Positions 33,607 through 43,431 of a stretch of 64,000 nt of DNA are shown here, piece after piece. Source of the DNA: UBA5078 sp040384465. GTDB taxonomy: Bacteria; Pseudomonadota; Gammaproteobacteria; Pseudomonadales; Pseudohongiellaceae. The position numbers and the translations under genes are program-made. A model generated the notes under the pieces. The model ran no database searches. It was not told the DNA's origin and saw only the letters and a program-made list of their open reading frames with translations. Position 1 is the stretch's first letter. Every line of letters starts with the position of its first letter. The stretch lies in the NCBI GenBank assembly GCA_040384465.1, contig JAZKJF010000011.1:6133-70132 (forward strand), read 5' to 3'.

Positions 33607-34878
33607 TCACTCCCCCAACCTCTCCCTCTTCCCATGCTCGCCCCTGCTGATCACCACCAGCGCTGCCAACGTCACCAGCCCAGCACCAGAAAGGTAATAA
33701 CCCACCGCCGCAATGCCATAGTTCACCGCCAACCAGGTCGCGATGTAGGGCGCCAGCGATCCGCCGAGAATGCCGGCCAGGTTGAAGGCCAGGGAGGCGC
33801 CGGTATAACGCACCGCCGTCGGGAACAATTCTGACAATGCGGTGCCGAGAGGCCCGTAGGTCAGGCCCATGCAGCCGAGCCCGAGCGACAGCAGTACGAT
33901 CACCATGAATGTGCTGCCCCCGGCGAACAGCGGCCCGAACACGAGCCCGAACAGCATGATCGCGACGGTGGCGTAGATGAGCATACGCAGACGGCCGACG
34001 CGGTCGGCGACGATGGCTGAGTAGGGAATCATCGCAGCGAAGAACAGCACGCCGATGATCTGCATGATGAGGAAATCCTGCCGCGCGAAGCCGAGCTGGC
34101 TGGTGCCCCAGCTGAGGGTGAACACCGTCATCAGGTAGAACGTGACGAAGGTGGTGGTCGCCATCAGCGTGGCCAGAATCAGCGTGCTGGTGTGGTCACG
34201 CAAAACGGTGACCAGCGGCACCTTGACTCGTTCCTGCTTGTCGATAGTTTCCTGGAATGCGGGCGTCTCGGTGATCTGCAGGCGCACGTAGAGGCCGACG
34301 AAGACCAGCAGCGCGCTGGCCACGAAAGGCACGCGCCAGCCCCACGCGAAGAATTGTTCTTCAGTGAGTGTCGCGTTGAGCGCCACGAACACGAGCGTAG
34401 AGAGAATGAAACCGATGGGGGCGCCTAACTGTGGAAACATGCCATACCAGGCCCGTTTGCCCGGTGGAGCGTTCTCCGTGGCGAGTAGCACGGCGCCGCC
34501 CCATTCGCCGCCCAGGCCGATGCCCTGCCCGAAGCGGCATAGCGCGAGTAATGCGGGAGCGAGCAAGCCGATGGAGGCATAGGTGGGCAGCAGCCCGATA
34601 GCGACTGTCGACACGCCCATGGTAAGCAACGCGGCAACGAGAGTCGCCTTGCGGCCGATGCGGTCGCCGAAGTGGCCGAACAGTGCTGAGCCTATCGGCC
34701 GTGCGAAAAAGGCGAGTGCGAACGTCGCCAGTGACTGCAGCATGGCCGTCGCCGGGTCGGTGCCCGGGAAGAACAGTGTGGGAAACACCAGCACGGCGGC
34801 AGTGCCATAGATGTAGAAGTCGAAGAACTCGATCGTGGTACCGATCAGGCTCGCGAACAGGACGCGTCTTGAACTCAT
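33607..34878 (-). CDS. MFS transporter, metabolite:H+ symporter family
   Basis: 423 residues, 12 helices. Family marks: LIGTTIEFFDFYIYGTAAVLVFPTLFFP at the N-terminus, FFARPIGSALFGHFGDRIGRKATLV in loop 2-3 and CRFGQGIGLGGEWGGAVLLATENAP. These are typical of MHS transporters (ShiA, ProP, KgtP relatives) that take up organic acids or osmolytes with protons. No catabolic gene beside it identifies the substrate. It is 43 bases downstream of ppc on the same strand. Confidence 0.9.
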   Translation of the reverse strand: MSSRRVLFASLIGTTIEFFDFYIYGTAAVLVFPTLFFPGTDPATAMLQSLATFALAFFARPIGSALFGHFGDRIGRKATLVAALLTMGVSTVAIGLLPTYASIGLLAPALLALCRFGQGIGLGGEWGGAVLLATENAPPGKRAWYGMFPQLGAPIGFILSTLVFVALNATLTEEQFFAWGWRVPFVASALLVFVGLYVRLQITETPAFQETIDKQERVKVPLVTVLRDHTSTLILATLMATTTFVTFYLMTVFTLSWGTSQLGFARQDFLIMQIIGVLFFAAMIPYSAIVADRVGRLRMLIYATVAIMLFGLVFGPLFAGGSTFMVIVLLSLGLGCMGLTYGPLGTALSELFPTAVRYTGASLAFNLAGILGGSLAPYIATWLAVNYGIAAVGYYLSGAGLVTLAALVVISRGEHGKRERLGE

Positions 34879-34921
34879 GTTGTTTTTATTCTCTTCCTGA
34901 AATTACTTTTTAGCTTACCCG

Positions 34922-37492
34922 TCACGCCGAGTTGCGGCTCGCATTGATATTGCCGAACAGCGAACGCATCACCATTTTCTCGTATTGCTCCAGCAGCGGA
35001 TGCCCTTCACTCTGCCGCTGTTCCTGAATCCGCATTAGCGCATACTGCTGCACGGTAAGCAGCGGCAGCACCACGCGTTCGCGCAGCTGGATGCTCATGC
35101 GGCTGCGGGGGTTGTCCTCCAGTAGCTGCTGCTGACCGGAGATCTTCAGCACCATCGCGCGGCTGAGTTCGTACTCATCGTGCAGGATGTTCCAGAACAC
35201 GCCGAAGCGCGGGTCCTTCTGCATGTAGCGGGTCAGCGCGAAGTTGGTCTTGCTCATGCTCTGCATGCTGTTGGCGATCAGTGCGCGGAAGAAACGTGAG
35301 CGCTGATACAGGCGGACGCAGGAATCGAAATTGCCTTTGTCTTCCTGCTCCTTCAATGCCGAGCCGACGCCGTAAAAACCCGGCACATTCTGCTTGAGCT
35401 GGCTCCAGGCGCCGACAAACGGAATAGCGCGCAGGTCCTCGAATTTCAGCTTCTTAGTGGTGCCGCGCTTGGCAGGGCGGCTGCCGATGTTGGTCATCGC
35501 GTAATAGTTCAGCGTGCTCATCTCTTCCAGATACGGCAGGAACAGCGAGTGTTTCTTGAAGGCCTCGTAAGTGCGATAGCTGGACTGGGCCAGCTCTTCC
35601 ATCAATGCACGCTGCTCGCCGTCCAGTTCACGCTCGGCGCGGTCGTACAAGTTGTTTTCAAGGCCGGCCATGAGCAGCTGACTCATGTTATGCACGGCGG
35701 CTTCCTTGATGCCGTAGAAGGTACTGATCGTCTGCCCCTGCACCGTCATCTGGATCTGATTGCTCTCGATATTCTTGCCGAGTGCCGCGTAGAACAGATA
35801 GGTGTCGCCACCGCCGCGCGCGGGCGGACCGCCACGGCCGTCGAAGAAGATGACTTCTACACCGGATTGTCGCGAGATCGCCGTGAGGTCTTCCTTGGCG
35901 CGGTAGATGGCCCAGTTGGCCATCAGGTAACCGCCGTCTTTGGTGCCGTCGGAGAAGCCGAGCATTACTGTCTGACGTTTCCTGCGCCGCTCCAGATGCG
36001 CCTTGTAATGACGATTAGTGTAGATGTGCGTCATCGACGCACCGGCGCGCTGCAGGTCGTCCACTGTTTCGAACAGCGGCACGATGTCCACTGTCAACGG
36101 CACATCGGCCCAGCCGCACAGACGGAACAGCGCGAATACTTTGGCAATGTCGGCAGCGCCCCGGCAGTTGCTGATGATGTAGCGATGCGTGGCGCGCTCG
36201 CCGTTGAGCATCTGAATCTTGCGCATGATGGCGAAGGAGGCAAGCGTATCGCGCACCACCGGATCGCTGAAGGTACTGGGGTCCACATGGCCACGGCAGG
36301 TGATCAGACAGTCTATCTGCTGCTGCCAGTTGAGTTCGAAGATGTGCGACGGCAGCAGGTCGCGGCGCTGAGCCATGACGGCTTCCAGTGTGGTGGAAAT
36401 CACGCGGCTGTCTTGCCGGATATCGATGCTGGCGAAATGAAAACCAAACAGCTGCACTTTGCGGCGGAAAGATTTCAGCAGGTCCTGATACAACCCTTGA
36501 TGCTCGCTGACCAACACCTGTTCGATGGCATCGATCTCGGCCAGGAAGGCATCGAGATTGAGCGGATTTTCGACGGGCGCTTCGCTCAACTCCTCATGCA
36601 GCTGCAGCTCCAAGGCCACCAGCCGGTCGTAGGTGCCATGAAAGCTCAAGCGCCGTTTCAGTGCACGAATGTTCTGGTGGTAACAACTAAGCACCGTATA
36701 GCGCAGCTTGGCCGCCACCTTCAGGGTCGTCTCGGTCGTGACAAAGGGGTTACCGTCACGGTCCCCGCCCGGCCAGAAACCCACTGTGATGAGTTCTTGA
36801 TTGCCCAGCACCTGCTGCGGATATTGCTCGGCCAGACGGTCGACAATCTCACCAATGCTCGGATAGAAAATATTGCCGAGATACCAGGTCAACAGTACCG
36901 CCTCGTCGTAGGGCGAGGGTTTTTGCTTCTGGAAGAATGGCGTGTTGCCGAGTTGTTGCAAGAGATCACGCGCGGTGCCGATCTGATTCGACGAAATTGC
37001 GTCAGTGAGATCGGAGATAATCGCCAGTACCTGCCCCGGATAAAACTGCGTCGGGTGAGCAGTGAGCACTACACGCACGCCGAAATTCTCCAGAATTCCC
37101 CCCAGTTTCTCGTCGAGATCATTGTCGCGGGCGCGATCCATGAGCTGCCCCAGCGAGCTTTTCTCTTCGATGCGGTGAATGCGGCTGTAAGCGGCATCTT
37201 CCAGTGCGTCAATGAGCACGACCTGGCGCTCCACGTACTGAATCACTTTGAAAAGGAATTGAATGCGCTCGTCTTCGGTGAAGGCGGGTTTATGTACTTC
37301 GAAAAAATTCTCGATGATCGTGGCCGGGTCCTGTCCGCTTTCCAGCCCGTTGGCACACGCTTCGCTGAGCAAGGGTAACAAGGTGCCGGTCTGCTCCACG
37401 GCATCCAGTGGCAAGGTCAGAAACAAGCTGTTGTAGAGTTGAAAGTTCAGCTCTACCAGTTCGGCGAATGTCTTGGAAACCTGGTCAGTCAT
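34922..37492 (-). CDS. ppc: Phosphoenolpyruvate carboxylase
   Basis: 856 residues; converts PEP and bicarbonate to oxaloacetate, the anaplerotic step feeding the TCA cycle. Catalytic motifs: VVLTAHPTQ, GFWPGGDRDGNP, MLGFSDGTKDGGY, FFDGRGGPPARGGG and GSRPAKR. The length is a little shorter than in E. coli (883). It lies downstream of yfbR and upstream of an MHS transporter, all on the minus strand. The large open frame on the opposite strand is a shadow. Confidence 0.97.
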   Translation of the reverse strand: MTDQVSKTFAELVELNFQLYNSLFLTLPLDAVEQTGTLLPLLSEACANGLESGQDPATIIENFFEVHKPAFTEDERIQFLFKVIQYVERQVVLIDALEDAAYSRIHRIEEKSSLGQLMDRARDNDLDEKLGGILENFGVRVVLTAHPTQFYPGQVLAIISDLTDAISSNQIGTARDLLQQLGNTPFFQKQKPSPYDEAVLLTWYLGNIFYPSIGEIVDRLAEQYPQQVLGNQELITVGFWPGGDRDGNPFVTTETTLKVAAKLRYTVLSCYHQNIRALKRRLSFHGTYDRLVALELQLHEELSEAPVENPLNLDAFLAEIDAIEQVLVSEHQGLYQDLLKSFRRKVQLFGFHFASIDIRQDSRVISTTLEAVMAQRRDLLPSHIFELNWQQQIDCLITCRGHVDPSTFSDPVVRDTLASFAIMRKIQMLNGERATHRYIISNCRGAADIAKVFALFRLCGWADVPLTVDIVPLFETVDDLQRAGASMTHIYTNRHYKAHLERRRKRQTVMLGFSDGTKDGGYLMANWAIYRAKEDLTAISRQSGVEVIFFDGRGGPPARGGGDTYLFYAALGKNIESNQIQMTVQGQTISTFYGIKEAAVHNMSQLLMAGLENNLYDRAERELDGEQRALMEELAQSSYRTYEAFKKHSLFLPYLEEMSTLNYYAMTNIGSRPAKRGTTKKLKFEDLRAIPFVGAWSQLKQNVPGFYGVGSALKEQEDKGNFDSCVRLYQRSRFFRALIANSMQSMSKTNFALTRYMQKDPRFGVFWNILHDEYELSRAMVLKISGQQQLLEDNPRSRMSIQLRERVVLPLLTVQQYALMRIQEQRQSEGHPLLEQYEKMVMRSLFGNINASRNSA

Positions 37493-37550
37493 AACGCTGT
37501 ATTACCTTGGGAAGGGTTGTGATGATAATTGAGAATGCAAAAACGGTGCC

Positions 37551-38147
37551 TCACTTCAGCAGCTCGTCCAGGGTCAGGCCATAGCTCGGGGCGAATGTAT
37601 CGAGAAAATACCTGACCTCGGGCAGCTCGATGCGGTCAAGGCGCGCCTTCACATCCTTCTCCGCCTGCGAGAACTCAAAGTTGCCTGCCTGCAGCTCGGC
37701 CTTGCACTTGAGATAGGCGCACAAGGTATCTGCGGCCTTGATCAACTGCATATGTTCAGCGGGAATCTCCTCATGCAGCAGTACCACTCGAAAGTCCGGT
37801 TGCAACTCTTCCGGCAACAATCCCAGCAGCTCGCGTTCGGCCTGTTTCTCCACTGCCTTGTAGGCACGGGTGATCTCAGGCGAGTGATATTTGATAGGAG
37901 ACGGCATATCGCCGGTGATCACTTCACCACAGTCGTGATAGAGCGCGGCAACAACGATGGCGTTCACATCCAGTGCACCACCGAAACGACGATTGCGAAT
38001 GAGGCCCAGCACGTGAGTGATGGTGGCCACTTCCCAGCTGTGCTCCATGACATTTTCGTTGATGACGTTGCGCTTGAGTCCCCAGCGTTGCAGCCAGCGG
38101 ATTTTGCTGATATAGGCATAGAAGTGGCTTTTGAAACTGGCGGACAT
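37551..38147 (-). CDS. yfbR: 5'-deoxynucleotidase YfbR
   Basis: 198-residue HD-domain phosphohydrolase acting on deoxyribonucleoside 5'-monophosphates. Metal ligands His36 (VMEHSW), His71-Asp72 (ALYHDCGEVITGD) and the Asp of KAADTLCAYLKC are present, and the N-terminal FYAYISKIRWLQRWGLKRN matches YfbR. The length is as expected. 58 bases separate its stop from the ppc start, so co-transcription is likely. Confidence 0.93.
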   Translation of the reverse strand: MSASFKSHFYAYISKIRWLQRWGLKRNVINENVMEHSWEVATITHVLGLIRNRRFGGALDVNAIVVAALYHDCGEVITGDMPSPIKYHSPEITRAYKAVEKQAERELLGLLPEELQPDFRVVLLHEEIPAEHMQLIKAADTLCAYLKCKAELQAGNFEFSQAEKDVKARLDRIELPEVRYFLDTFAPSYGLTLDELLK

Positions 38148-38299
38148 CGATTCATACCCTGAACGGAGAGGTCTCAGGATATAGCATCTATCCCCCTCAT
38201 GCCCACTGCGCCGCTGGATTTCCCTGTGCGACTGCCGATATGCTTAACTAAAGGCTACAAGAACAACAAGAACAGCAACAAACGAGGGAACCCAGCAGC

Positions 38300-40999
38300 A
38301 TGCCGAACAAAGAAGGTTTGCTTTCGCGCCGTCACCGCACGGCGACGCTCTTCACCGGCCTGGCCATGGCCATCATCTTTGTCAACGATTTCTACACTCC
38401 ACTCGGGTTCGCCGACGGCACTCTCTACGTTCTCTGCATTCTCACCGCAGGTCTGACTCGCGATCGTCGCTTTGTCATCATGACCGCGATCCTGGCCGTT
38501 GTACTCACCATCATCGGTGCGTTCGTCTCCCCGCCCGGCCTGGCGCTGGTGTATGCACTCTCTAATCGCCTGGTGTCGGTTCTCACGCTCACCAGCACCG
38601 CCTTTGTCGCACAGCTGGCAATCCTGCATATCGAGAAAAGGGAGCGCATCAGCAGCGACCTGCGCCGTGCCATCGCCGAGGCTGAACAAAGTGATCAGCT
38701 CTTGAAGATCGCTAGTGATATCGCGCAGCTGGGTGGCTGGGTGATCTATCTGCCAGGCTCGCCCATGCTGCCGGAAGATGCGACAGAGCCGAAACTGGTG
38801 TGGTCGCAGGAAATTCGCAGAATACACGGGCACACGGGGGATTATGCGCCCACGATTGAGGAAGCGCTGGAGTACTACTCTCCCGTGGATCGTGAACGTA
38901 TCCTGCGCTCCTTCCGGCGCTGCCGCGATCATGGCGTTCCTTACGACGAGGAGATGCAACTCAATCTTCCCGATGGCCGTCGTCTGTGGATTCGTGCGCT
39001 CGGCCGACCGGTTTACGACCCCAGCGGACGCGTCATTCAAGTGCAGGGTGCCATGCAGGACCTGACCTGGGCCAAGCAGCTGACCGAAGTCATCAACGAG
39101 ACCGAACAACGCTTTCAGCAACTGGCCAATGCCCTGCCACTGATCATCTGGACTGCAACGCCCAATGGCCGAGTCGACTTCGCCAGCAAAGCATTGGCCG
39201 AATTTACTGGTATGCCCAACCACGATCTGCTGTCCGCTCAGCAATGGATGGAAATCGTGCATGAAGATGACCGGGAGCGCCGCATGGCGACCTGGCTGGC
39301 GGGACTGGAGAGTTCCCAGGAATATTCCCAGGAGTTCCGCTTCCGCACCGCCAGCGGTGAATTCCGCTGGTTACTGGTTTATGCCCGCCCCATGAAAGAC
39401 AACCATGGCAAGGTGCTGAAATGGTATGGCACGGCCATCGATGTGCACGACAGCCACATGCTGCAAGAAGATTTGAAACGCAGCGAACAGCGCCTGACTT
39501 ATCTGGTGAAAGCCACCAGCGATGCCATCTGGGACTGGAACCCCAACACCCGGGAATTGTGGTGGAGCGACAGCTTGTACGAGATGTTCGGCTACCGGGC
39601 AGAGGATATGGGGACAACGGGAGACTTCTGGGCGCAGTGCGTCCATCCCGAAGACCGTGCCCGCGTAGTGCCCAGCATTATGCAGGCCGCCAAAGGCGAT
39701 GCTGGCGAGTGGCGGGCGGAATACCGTTTCCAGCGCAAGGATGGCAGCTATGCCTGGGTCTCGGACCGCAGCATTGTCTTGCGTGACGCCAACGGCAAGG
39801 CATTGCGTCTCGTGGGTGGCTTGAGCGACATCACCGCACGCAAGAGCCTGGAGGAGCAGCTGCAGCAGACCGACAGGCTGCGCGCAGTGGGGCAGCTGAC
39901 AGGTGGAGTGGCACACGACTTCAATAATCTGCTGACCGTCATCATGGGCAACTCGGAACTGCTGATGGACGAACTGGCCACCCAGCAGCGTCTGGTCAGC
40001 ATCGCCACCATGATCCGCGATGCCGCCCAGCGCGGGGCCGAGCTGACCCAGCGCCTGCTGGCCTTCGCTCGACGACAGGCGCTGGAGCCCAAGGTCGTCA
40101 ACGTCAAGCAATTGATCGACAGCATGGAGGGCCTGCTACGCCGCACGTTGAGCGCGCAAATCGACATCGAACTGGTGCATGCCGGCGGTTTATGGCGCGC
40201 GCTGATCGATCCGGCTCAACTCGAAGGAGCCCTGCTGAACCTTAGTCTGAACGCACGGGATGCGATGCAGGAGGGCGGACGCCTGACCATCGAGACCGCC
40301 AACATGCACCTCGACCAGAGTTATGCCGAGCGACATCCGGACGTATTGCCCGGCCAGTACGTCATGATCGCAGTGTCGGACACGGGCACCGGTATTCAGC
40401 CCCAGCATCTGGACAAGATCTTCGACCCCTTCTTCACCACCAAGGGGCTCGGTCACGGCACCGGGCTCGGACTCAGCATGGTGTATGGCTTCGTCAAACA
40501 GTCCAACGGCCACATCAAGATCTACTCAGAACTGGGGCAAGGCACGACGGTGCGCATCTACCTGCCCCGTGCTCAAGGAGAAATGGACGAACGTCATGAA
40601 CGCCCGCCCATAGTGCGCGCCAGCGGTGGCAGCGAGCGCATCCTGCTGGTGGAGGACGACGACCTGGTGCGGGAGTACGTGGAAGGGCAATTGCGGGGGC
40701 TTGGCTATCGGGTCACAACCACCACGAATGCCAGCGAAGCACTGGAGCAACTGCGCAGCACGGCGGAGATCGACCTGCTTTTCACCGACGTGATGATGCC
40801 GGGGGAGATGAACGGTCGGCAGCTGGCGGAGGTCGCCATTGCACTGCGCCCCGGGCTGAAAGTACTCTATACCTCCGGCTATACCGAGAACGCCATCGTC
40901 CACCATGGCCGCCTCGACCCAGGAGTGCAGTTGTTGAGCAAGCCGTACCGACGCGACGAACTGGCGCAAAAACTGCGCAGCGTGCTTAAGCTCGATTGA
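38300..40999 (+). CDS. Hybrid sensor kinase with PAS domains and receiver
   Basis: 899 residues. Four N-terminal membrane helices (about 15-110, including DFYTPLGFADGTLYVLCILTAG), three PAS/PAC units (about 135-250, 270-390 and 395-515), HisKA with VGQLTGGVAHDFNNLLTVIMGN, an ATPase domain (LLNLSLNARDAM, VSDTGTGI, HGTGLGLSMVYGFVKQ), and a C-terminal receiver with Asp in LLFTDVMMPG. All catalytic residues appear intact. No dedicated response regulator is adjacent. The signal is unknown; the multi-PAS design suggests redox or small-ligand sensing. Confidence 0.92.
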   Translation: MPNKEGLLSRRHRTATLFTGLAMAIIFVNDFYTPLGFADGTLYVLCILTAGLTRDRRFVIMTAILAVVLTIIGAFVSPPGLALVYALSNRLVSVLTLTSTAFVAQLAILHIEKRERISSDLRRAIAEAEQSDQLLKIASDIAQLGGWVIYLPGSPMLPEDATEPKLVWSQEIRRIHGHTGDYAPTIEEALEYYSPVDRERILRSFRRCRDHGVPYDEEMQLNLPDGRRLWIRALGRPVYDPSGRVIQVQGAMQDLTWAKQLTEVINETEQRFQQLANALPLIIWTATPNGRVDFASKALAEFTGMPNHDLLSAQQWMEIVHEDDRERRMATWLAGLESSQEYSQEFRFRTASGEFRWLLVYARPMKDNHGKVLKWYGTAIDVHDSHMLQEDLKRSEQRLTYLVKATSDAIWDWNPNTRELWWSDSLYEMFGYRAEDMGTTGDFWAQCVHPEDRARVVPSIMQAAKGDAGEWRAEYRFQRKDGSYAWVSDRSIVLRDANGKALRLVGGLSDITARKSLEEQLQQTDRLRAVGQLTGGVAHDFNNLLTVIMGNSELLMDELATQQRLVSIATMIRDAAQRGAELTQRLLAFARRQALEPKVVNVKQLIDSMEGLLRRTLSAQIDIELVHAGGLWRALIDPAQLEGALLNLSLNARDAMQEGGRLTIETANMHLDQSYAERHPDVLPGQYVMIAVSDTGTGIQPQHLDKIFDPFFTTKGLGHGTGLGLSMVYGFVKQSNGHIKIYSELGQGTTVRIYLPRAQGEMDERHERPPIVRASGGSERILLVEDDDLVREYVEGQLRGLGYRVTTTTNASEALEQLRSTAEIDLLFTDVMMPGEMNGRQLAEVAIALRPGLKVLYTSGYTENAIVHHGRLDPGVQLLSKPYRRDELAQKLRSVLKLD

Positions 41000-41065
41000 G
41001 GGCTGCGCCCACCGCCTGCTCTCTGCAATCACACCCATAACCACACCAGTACAGGCAGTCACGAC

Positions 41066-41386
41066 ATGGTAGAAAGCAACACCAGCACCACCTTTCTGAC
41101 AAGGTTAATTCACGGACACTACTACGGCCTGGCACAGACCTACTGGGCTCTCTACCTGACGGTGGCTGCGGTGTTCTTCCTGGTCGGCAGTGTGCTGGTG
41201 GCAGATCGCAACTGGATCCCCTACGTGGCGATGATTCTGGCGCTGGTGGGCTGGTCCTTCCTCCTCCTGCTGGGCGTCGACAAAGGCTATCGGGGGTCAG
41301 ACCCGGGTAAGGCATTGGCGCGTATAGCAATGTTGTTTTTATTGCTGAATTTGACCAATGTTTTGGCTACTTTGAGCTTCATTTAG
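41066..41386 (+). CDS. Small membrane protein with repeat-derived C-terminus
   Basis: 106 residues with three predicted helices (WALYLTVAAVFFLVGSVL; WIPYVAMILALVGWSFLLLLG; ALARIAMLFLLLNLTNVLATL). I do not recognise the family. The last 30 codons begin at a GGGTCAGACCC sequence that matches 20 of 24 bases of the MITE left end at 25316, and from there base use becomes AT-rich. The original C-terminus was probably replaced or extended by a repeat fragment. The ribosome site is weak. Confidence 0.55.
   Translation: MVESNTSTTFLTRLIHGHYYGLAQTYWALYLTVAAVFFLVGSVLVADRNWIPYVAMILALVGWSFLLLLGVDKGYRGSDPGKALARIAMLFLLLNLTNVLATLSFI
41294..41317 (+). repeat. Left-end fragment of the MITE-like family
   Basis: GGGTCAGACCCGGGTAAGG continuing to CATTG; 20 of 24 bases agree with 25316-25339. 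No matching right end was found nearby, so it is a truncated copy inside the coding frame of the small membrane protein. Confidence 0.55.
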
Positions 41387-41454
41387 GCCCTTAAAAATTA
41401 GCTGTAAGAGCCCATCGTGCGGAATCTGGTGGGAGCGGCGACAGAAGGTTCGAG

Positions 41455-42027
41455 TCAATCAGGGGTGGTGAGGGTCTTCAGCAGGGTTTGCCAGTAGGGG
41501 AGGCCTTTTTCGCGGGCGATGCGGATGTTACGGTCGGGGATGCCTTCGGCGTTGGGGTGGGAGGCGACGGCGCTTTCAACGCTCTCTTCGCGCAGAATGT
41601 GAATCACCGGGAAGGGGGAGCGATTGGTGTAGTTGGCTTCGTCATCCGGGTCGCTGTCGGCGAACTGATAGTCGGGGTGGAAACTGGCCAGCTGATACAC
41701 GCCCTCCAGCTCCTGTTCTTCCAACCAACCTTGGGCCATGTCCAGCAGATCCAGATAGTCCAAGAAGTCCGGCACGGCGTCGGCAATCACCACCAGGGTC
41801 GTCTCGATGGCCGGTTCGTTGTTGAGCCGAGCGAGCTCGGTCGCGAAAGTCATCAGCAGCCCTTCCAGATCGGTCTCTCCCGTCACGGCGATACGCACAC
41901 GCCCACCATCCAGTTCGCGACGGGCGAACGGACACAGATTGAGACCGATCACGACCCGCTCCAGCCACTGCCGCGTGGCCTGTTCAGCCCGCATCACCTT
42001 CTCGACATTCACAATGGTGGCGTTCAC
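41455..42027 (-). CDS. DUF1415 family protein
   Basis: 190 residues, GTG start directly after the helicase stop (4 bases). The family pattern is visible: ATRQWLERVVIGLNLCPFARRE near the N-terminus, VVIADAVPDFLDYLDLLDMAQ, and YQLASFHPDYQFADSDPDDEANYTNRSPFPVIHILREESVE at the core, which also holds the conserved His/Asp cluster. Found mainly in gammaproteobacteria; activity unknown. Likely the second gene of an operon with the DEAD-box helicase. Confidence 0.9.
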   Translation of the reverse strand: MNATIVNVEKVMRAEQATRQWLERVVIGLNLCPFARRELDGGRVRIAVTGETDLEGLLMTFATELARLNNEPAIETTLVVIADAVPDFLDYLDLLDMAQGWLEEQELEGVYQLASFHPDYQFADSDPDDEANYTNRSPFPVIHILREESVESAVASHPNAEGIPDRNIRIAREKGLPYWQTLLKTLTTPD

Positions 42028-42031
42028 AACC

Positions 42032-43228
42032 TTATTCCTTTTTCTTGCGCTTGGACGGCGCGGCGGCTTTGCCGGACGCTTTGAGTTTTTTCGGCCCTTT
42101 GTAATTGCCGGGCAGCTCCTTGACCTTGCGCGATTCCAGCGTCACTCGCAGATAGCGCTCGATGGAGGCCTTCAGATTCCATTCCAGCGGGCCGATCAGC
42201 GACACCGCCAGCCCCTGTTCCCCGGCACGACCGGTGCGGCCGATGCGGTGCACATAGTCGTCCCCCTTGCGCGCCATGTCGAAGTTGACGACCAGATCGA
42301 TGCCCTTCACGTCCAGCCCTCGGGAAGCCACGTCGCTGGCGAGCAGCACGTTGATCTTGCCGTCGCGGAACGCCGTGATGGTGGAGTTGCGCACGTCCTG
42401 CTTGACCTCGCCATGCAGGTAACCCGACCGCTGACCCCGGTAGCGCATCACACCGCTCAGATGGGTGGCCTGATCGCGTGTGTTAGTGAACACCAACGCC
42501 CGCTCGAAGGTCTCGTTTTCCAGCAGCCACAATAACAATTTCTCTTTGTGCTTCTCGTCGTCGGCCAGGATGAACTGCTGACGGATCGACTCATGTTGCT
42601 CACGCGCCTCGTTGACCATCACGCGCACCGGATCGTTGAGCACCTGCATCAGGCGCCGCACTCCGGCAGGCAGCGTGGCGGAAAGCAGCAGCGTCTGTCG
42701 TGCAGGATTGCAAGTGGCGATGATCGCCAGCACGTCATCCACGAAGCCCATCTCGAAGAGGCGGTCCGCCTCGTCCAGCACCAGCACCTCCAGCCCGGTG
42801 AACAGTGTAGTGCCCTCCTTGACCAGTTCGAGAGTACGGCCGGGCGTGGCAATCACAATCTGCGGATCTTTGCGCAACAGCGCGCGCTGCACCTTGAATT
42901 CCTGCCCCCCAGTGATGACGCCCACCTTGATGCCACAATAGCTGGCGAGCTTTTCGCACTCTTTGCCGATCTGACGAGCCAGCTCACGGGTCGGCACCAG
43001 CACCAGCGCGCGCGTGCCTTGCTTCGGGCCGGCGTCGGTGATCATGCGTTGCAGAATCGGCAGCAGGAAGGCCGCCGTCTTGCCACTGCCGGTGGCAGCA
43101 TTGACCAGCAGATCCCGGCCCGCCATGGCCAGAGGAATGGCCTGCTCCTGCACGGGGGTGGGTTGCTCGAAGCCCATCTTGTCGACGGATTTGAGCAGAC
43201 GCTGATCGAGTAGCAAGTCGGAAAACAC
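42032..43228 (-). CDS. DEAD-box RNA helicase, SrmB-like
   Basis: 398 residues. Motifs in order: Q motif (FEQPTPVQEQAIP), I (AATGSGKT), Ia (VPTRELA), II (LDEADRLFEMGF), III (SATLP), V (ASDVASRGLDVKGI) and VI (HRIGRTGRAG), with a basic tail (SGKAAAPSKRKKKE). The core and short Lys-rich tail resemble SrmB, which acts in 50S ribosome assembly; assignment within the family is tentative. GTG start at 43228 with AGGA 7 bases upstream is preferred over the longer frame to 43315, whose N-terminus is non-typical. Confidence 0.88.
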   Translation of the reverse strand: MFSDLLLDQRLLKSVDKMGFEQPTPVQEQAIPLAMAGRDLLVNAATGSGKTAAFLLPILQRMITDAGPKQGTRALVLVPTRELARQIGKECEKLASYCGIKVGVITGGQEFKVQRALLRKDPQIVIATPGRTLELVKEGTTLFTGLEVLVLDEADRLFEMGFVDDVLAIIATCNPARQTLLLSATLPAGVRRLMQVLNDPVRVMVNEAREQHESIRQQFILADDEKHKEKLLLWLLENETFERALVFTNTRDQATHLSGVMRYRGQRSGYLHGEVKQDVRNSTITAFRDGKINVLLASDVASRGLDVKGIDLVVNFDMARKGDDYVHRIGRTGRAGEQGLAVSLIGPLEWNLKASIERYLRVTLESRKVKELPGNYKGPKKLKASGKAAAPSKRKKKE

Positions 43229-43431
43229 GGGTAAGTCCTGTCTGGATCGAGAATGGTAGTGGGAATGTGCGCGGGCTTGACCACGGGCAAGTGCATGTGG
43301 AATCGGTGCGCGCACCTTACCACCACTGGCCTATCGCTGGCCAGCTGAGGCCGTTGAGACTGCCTTGCCCGCCCGTGTGTGCTGCCGGTATAGTCCGGCC
43401 TCCAAGCACTTCTACAGAGTCACATCTGCGT

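Noticed and set aside
35549..37378. 609-codon plus-strand open frame opposite ppc
   Set aside because: Fully antisense to a gene with all PEPC motifs; translation has no recognisable domain.
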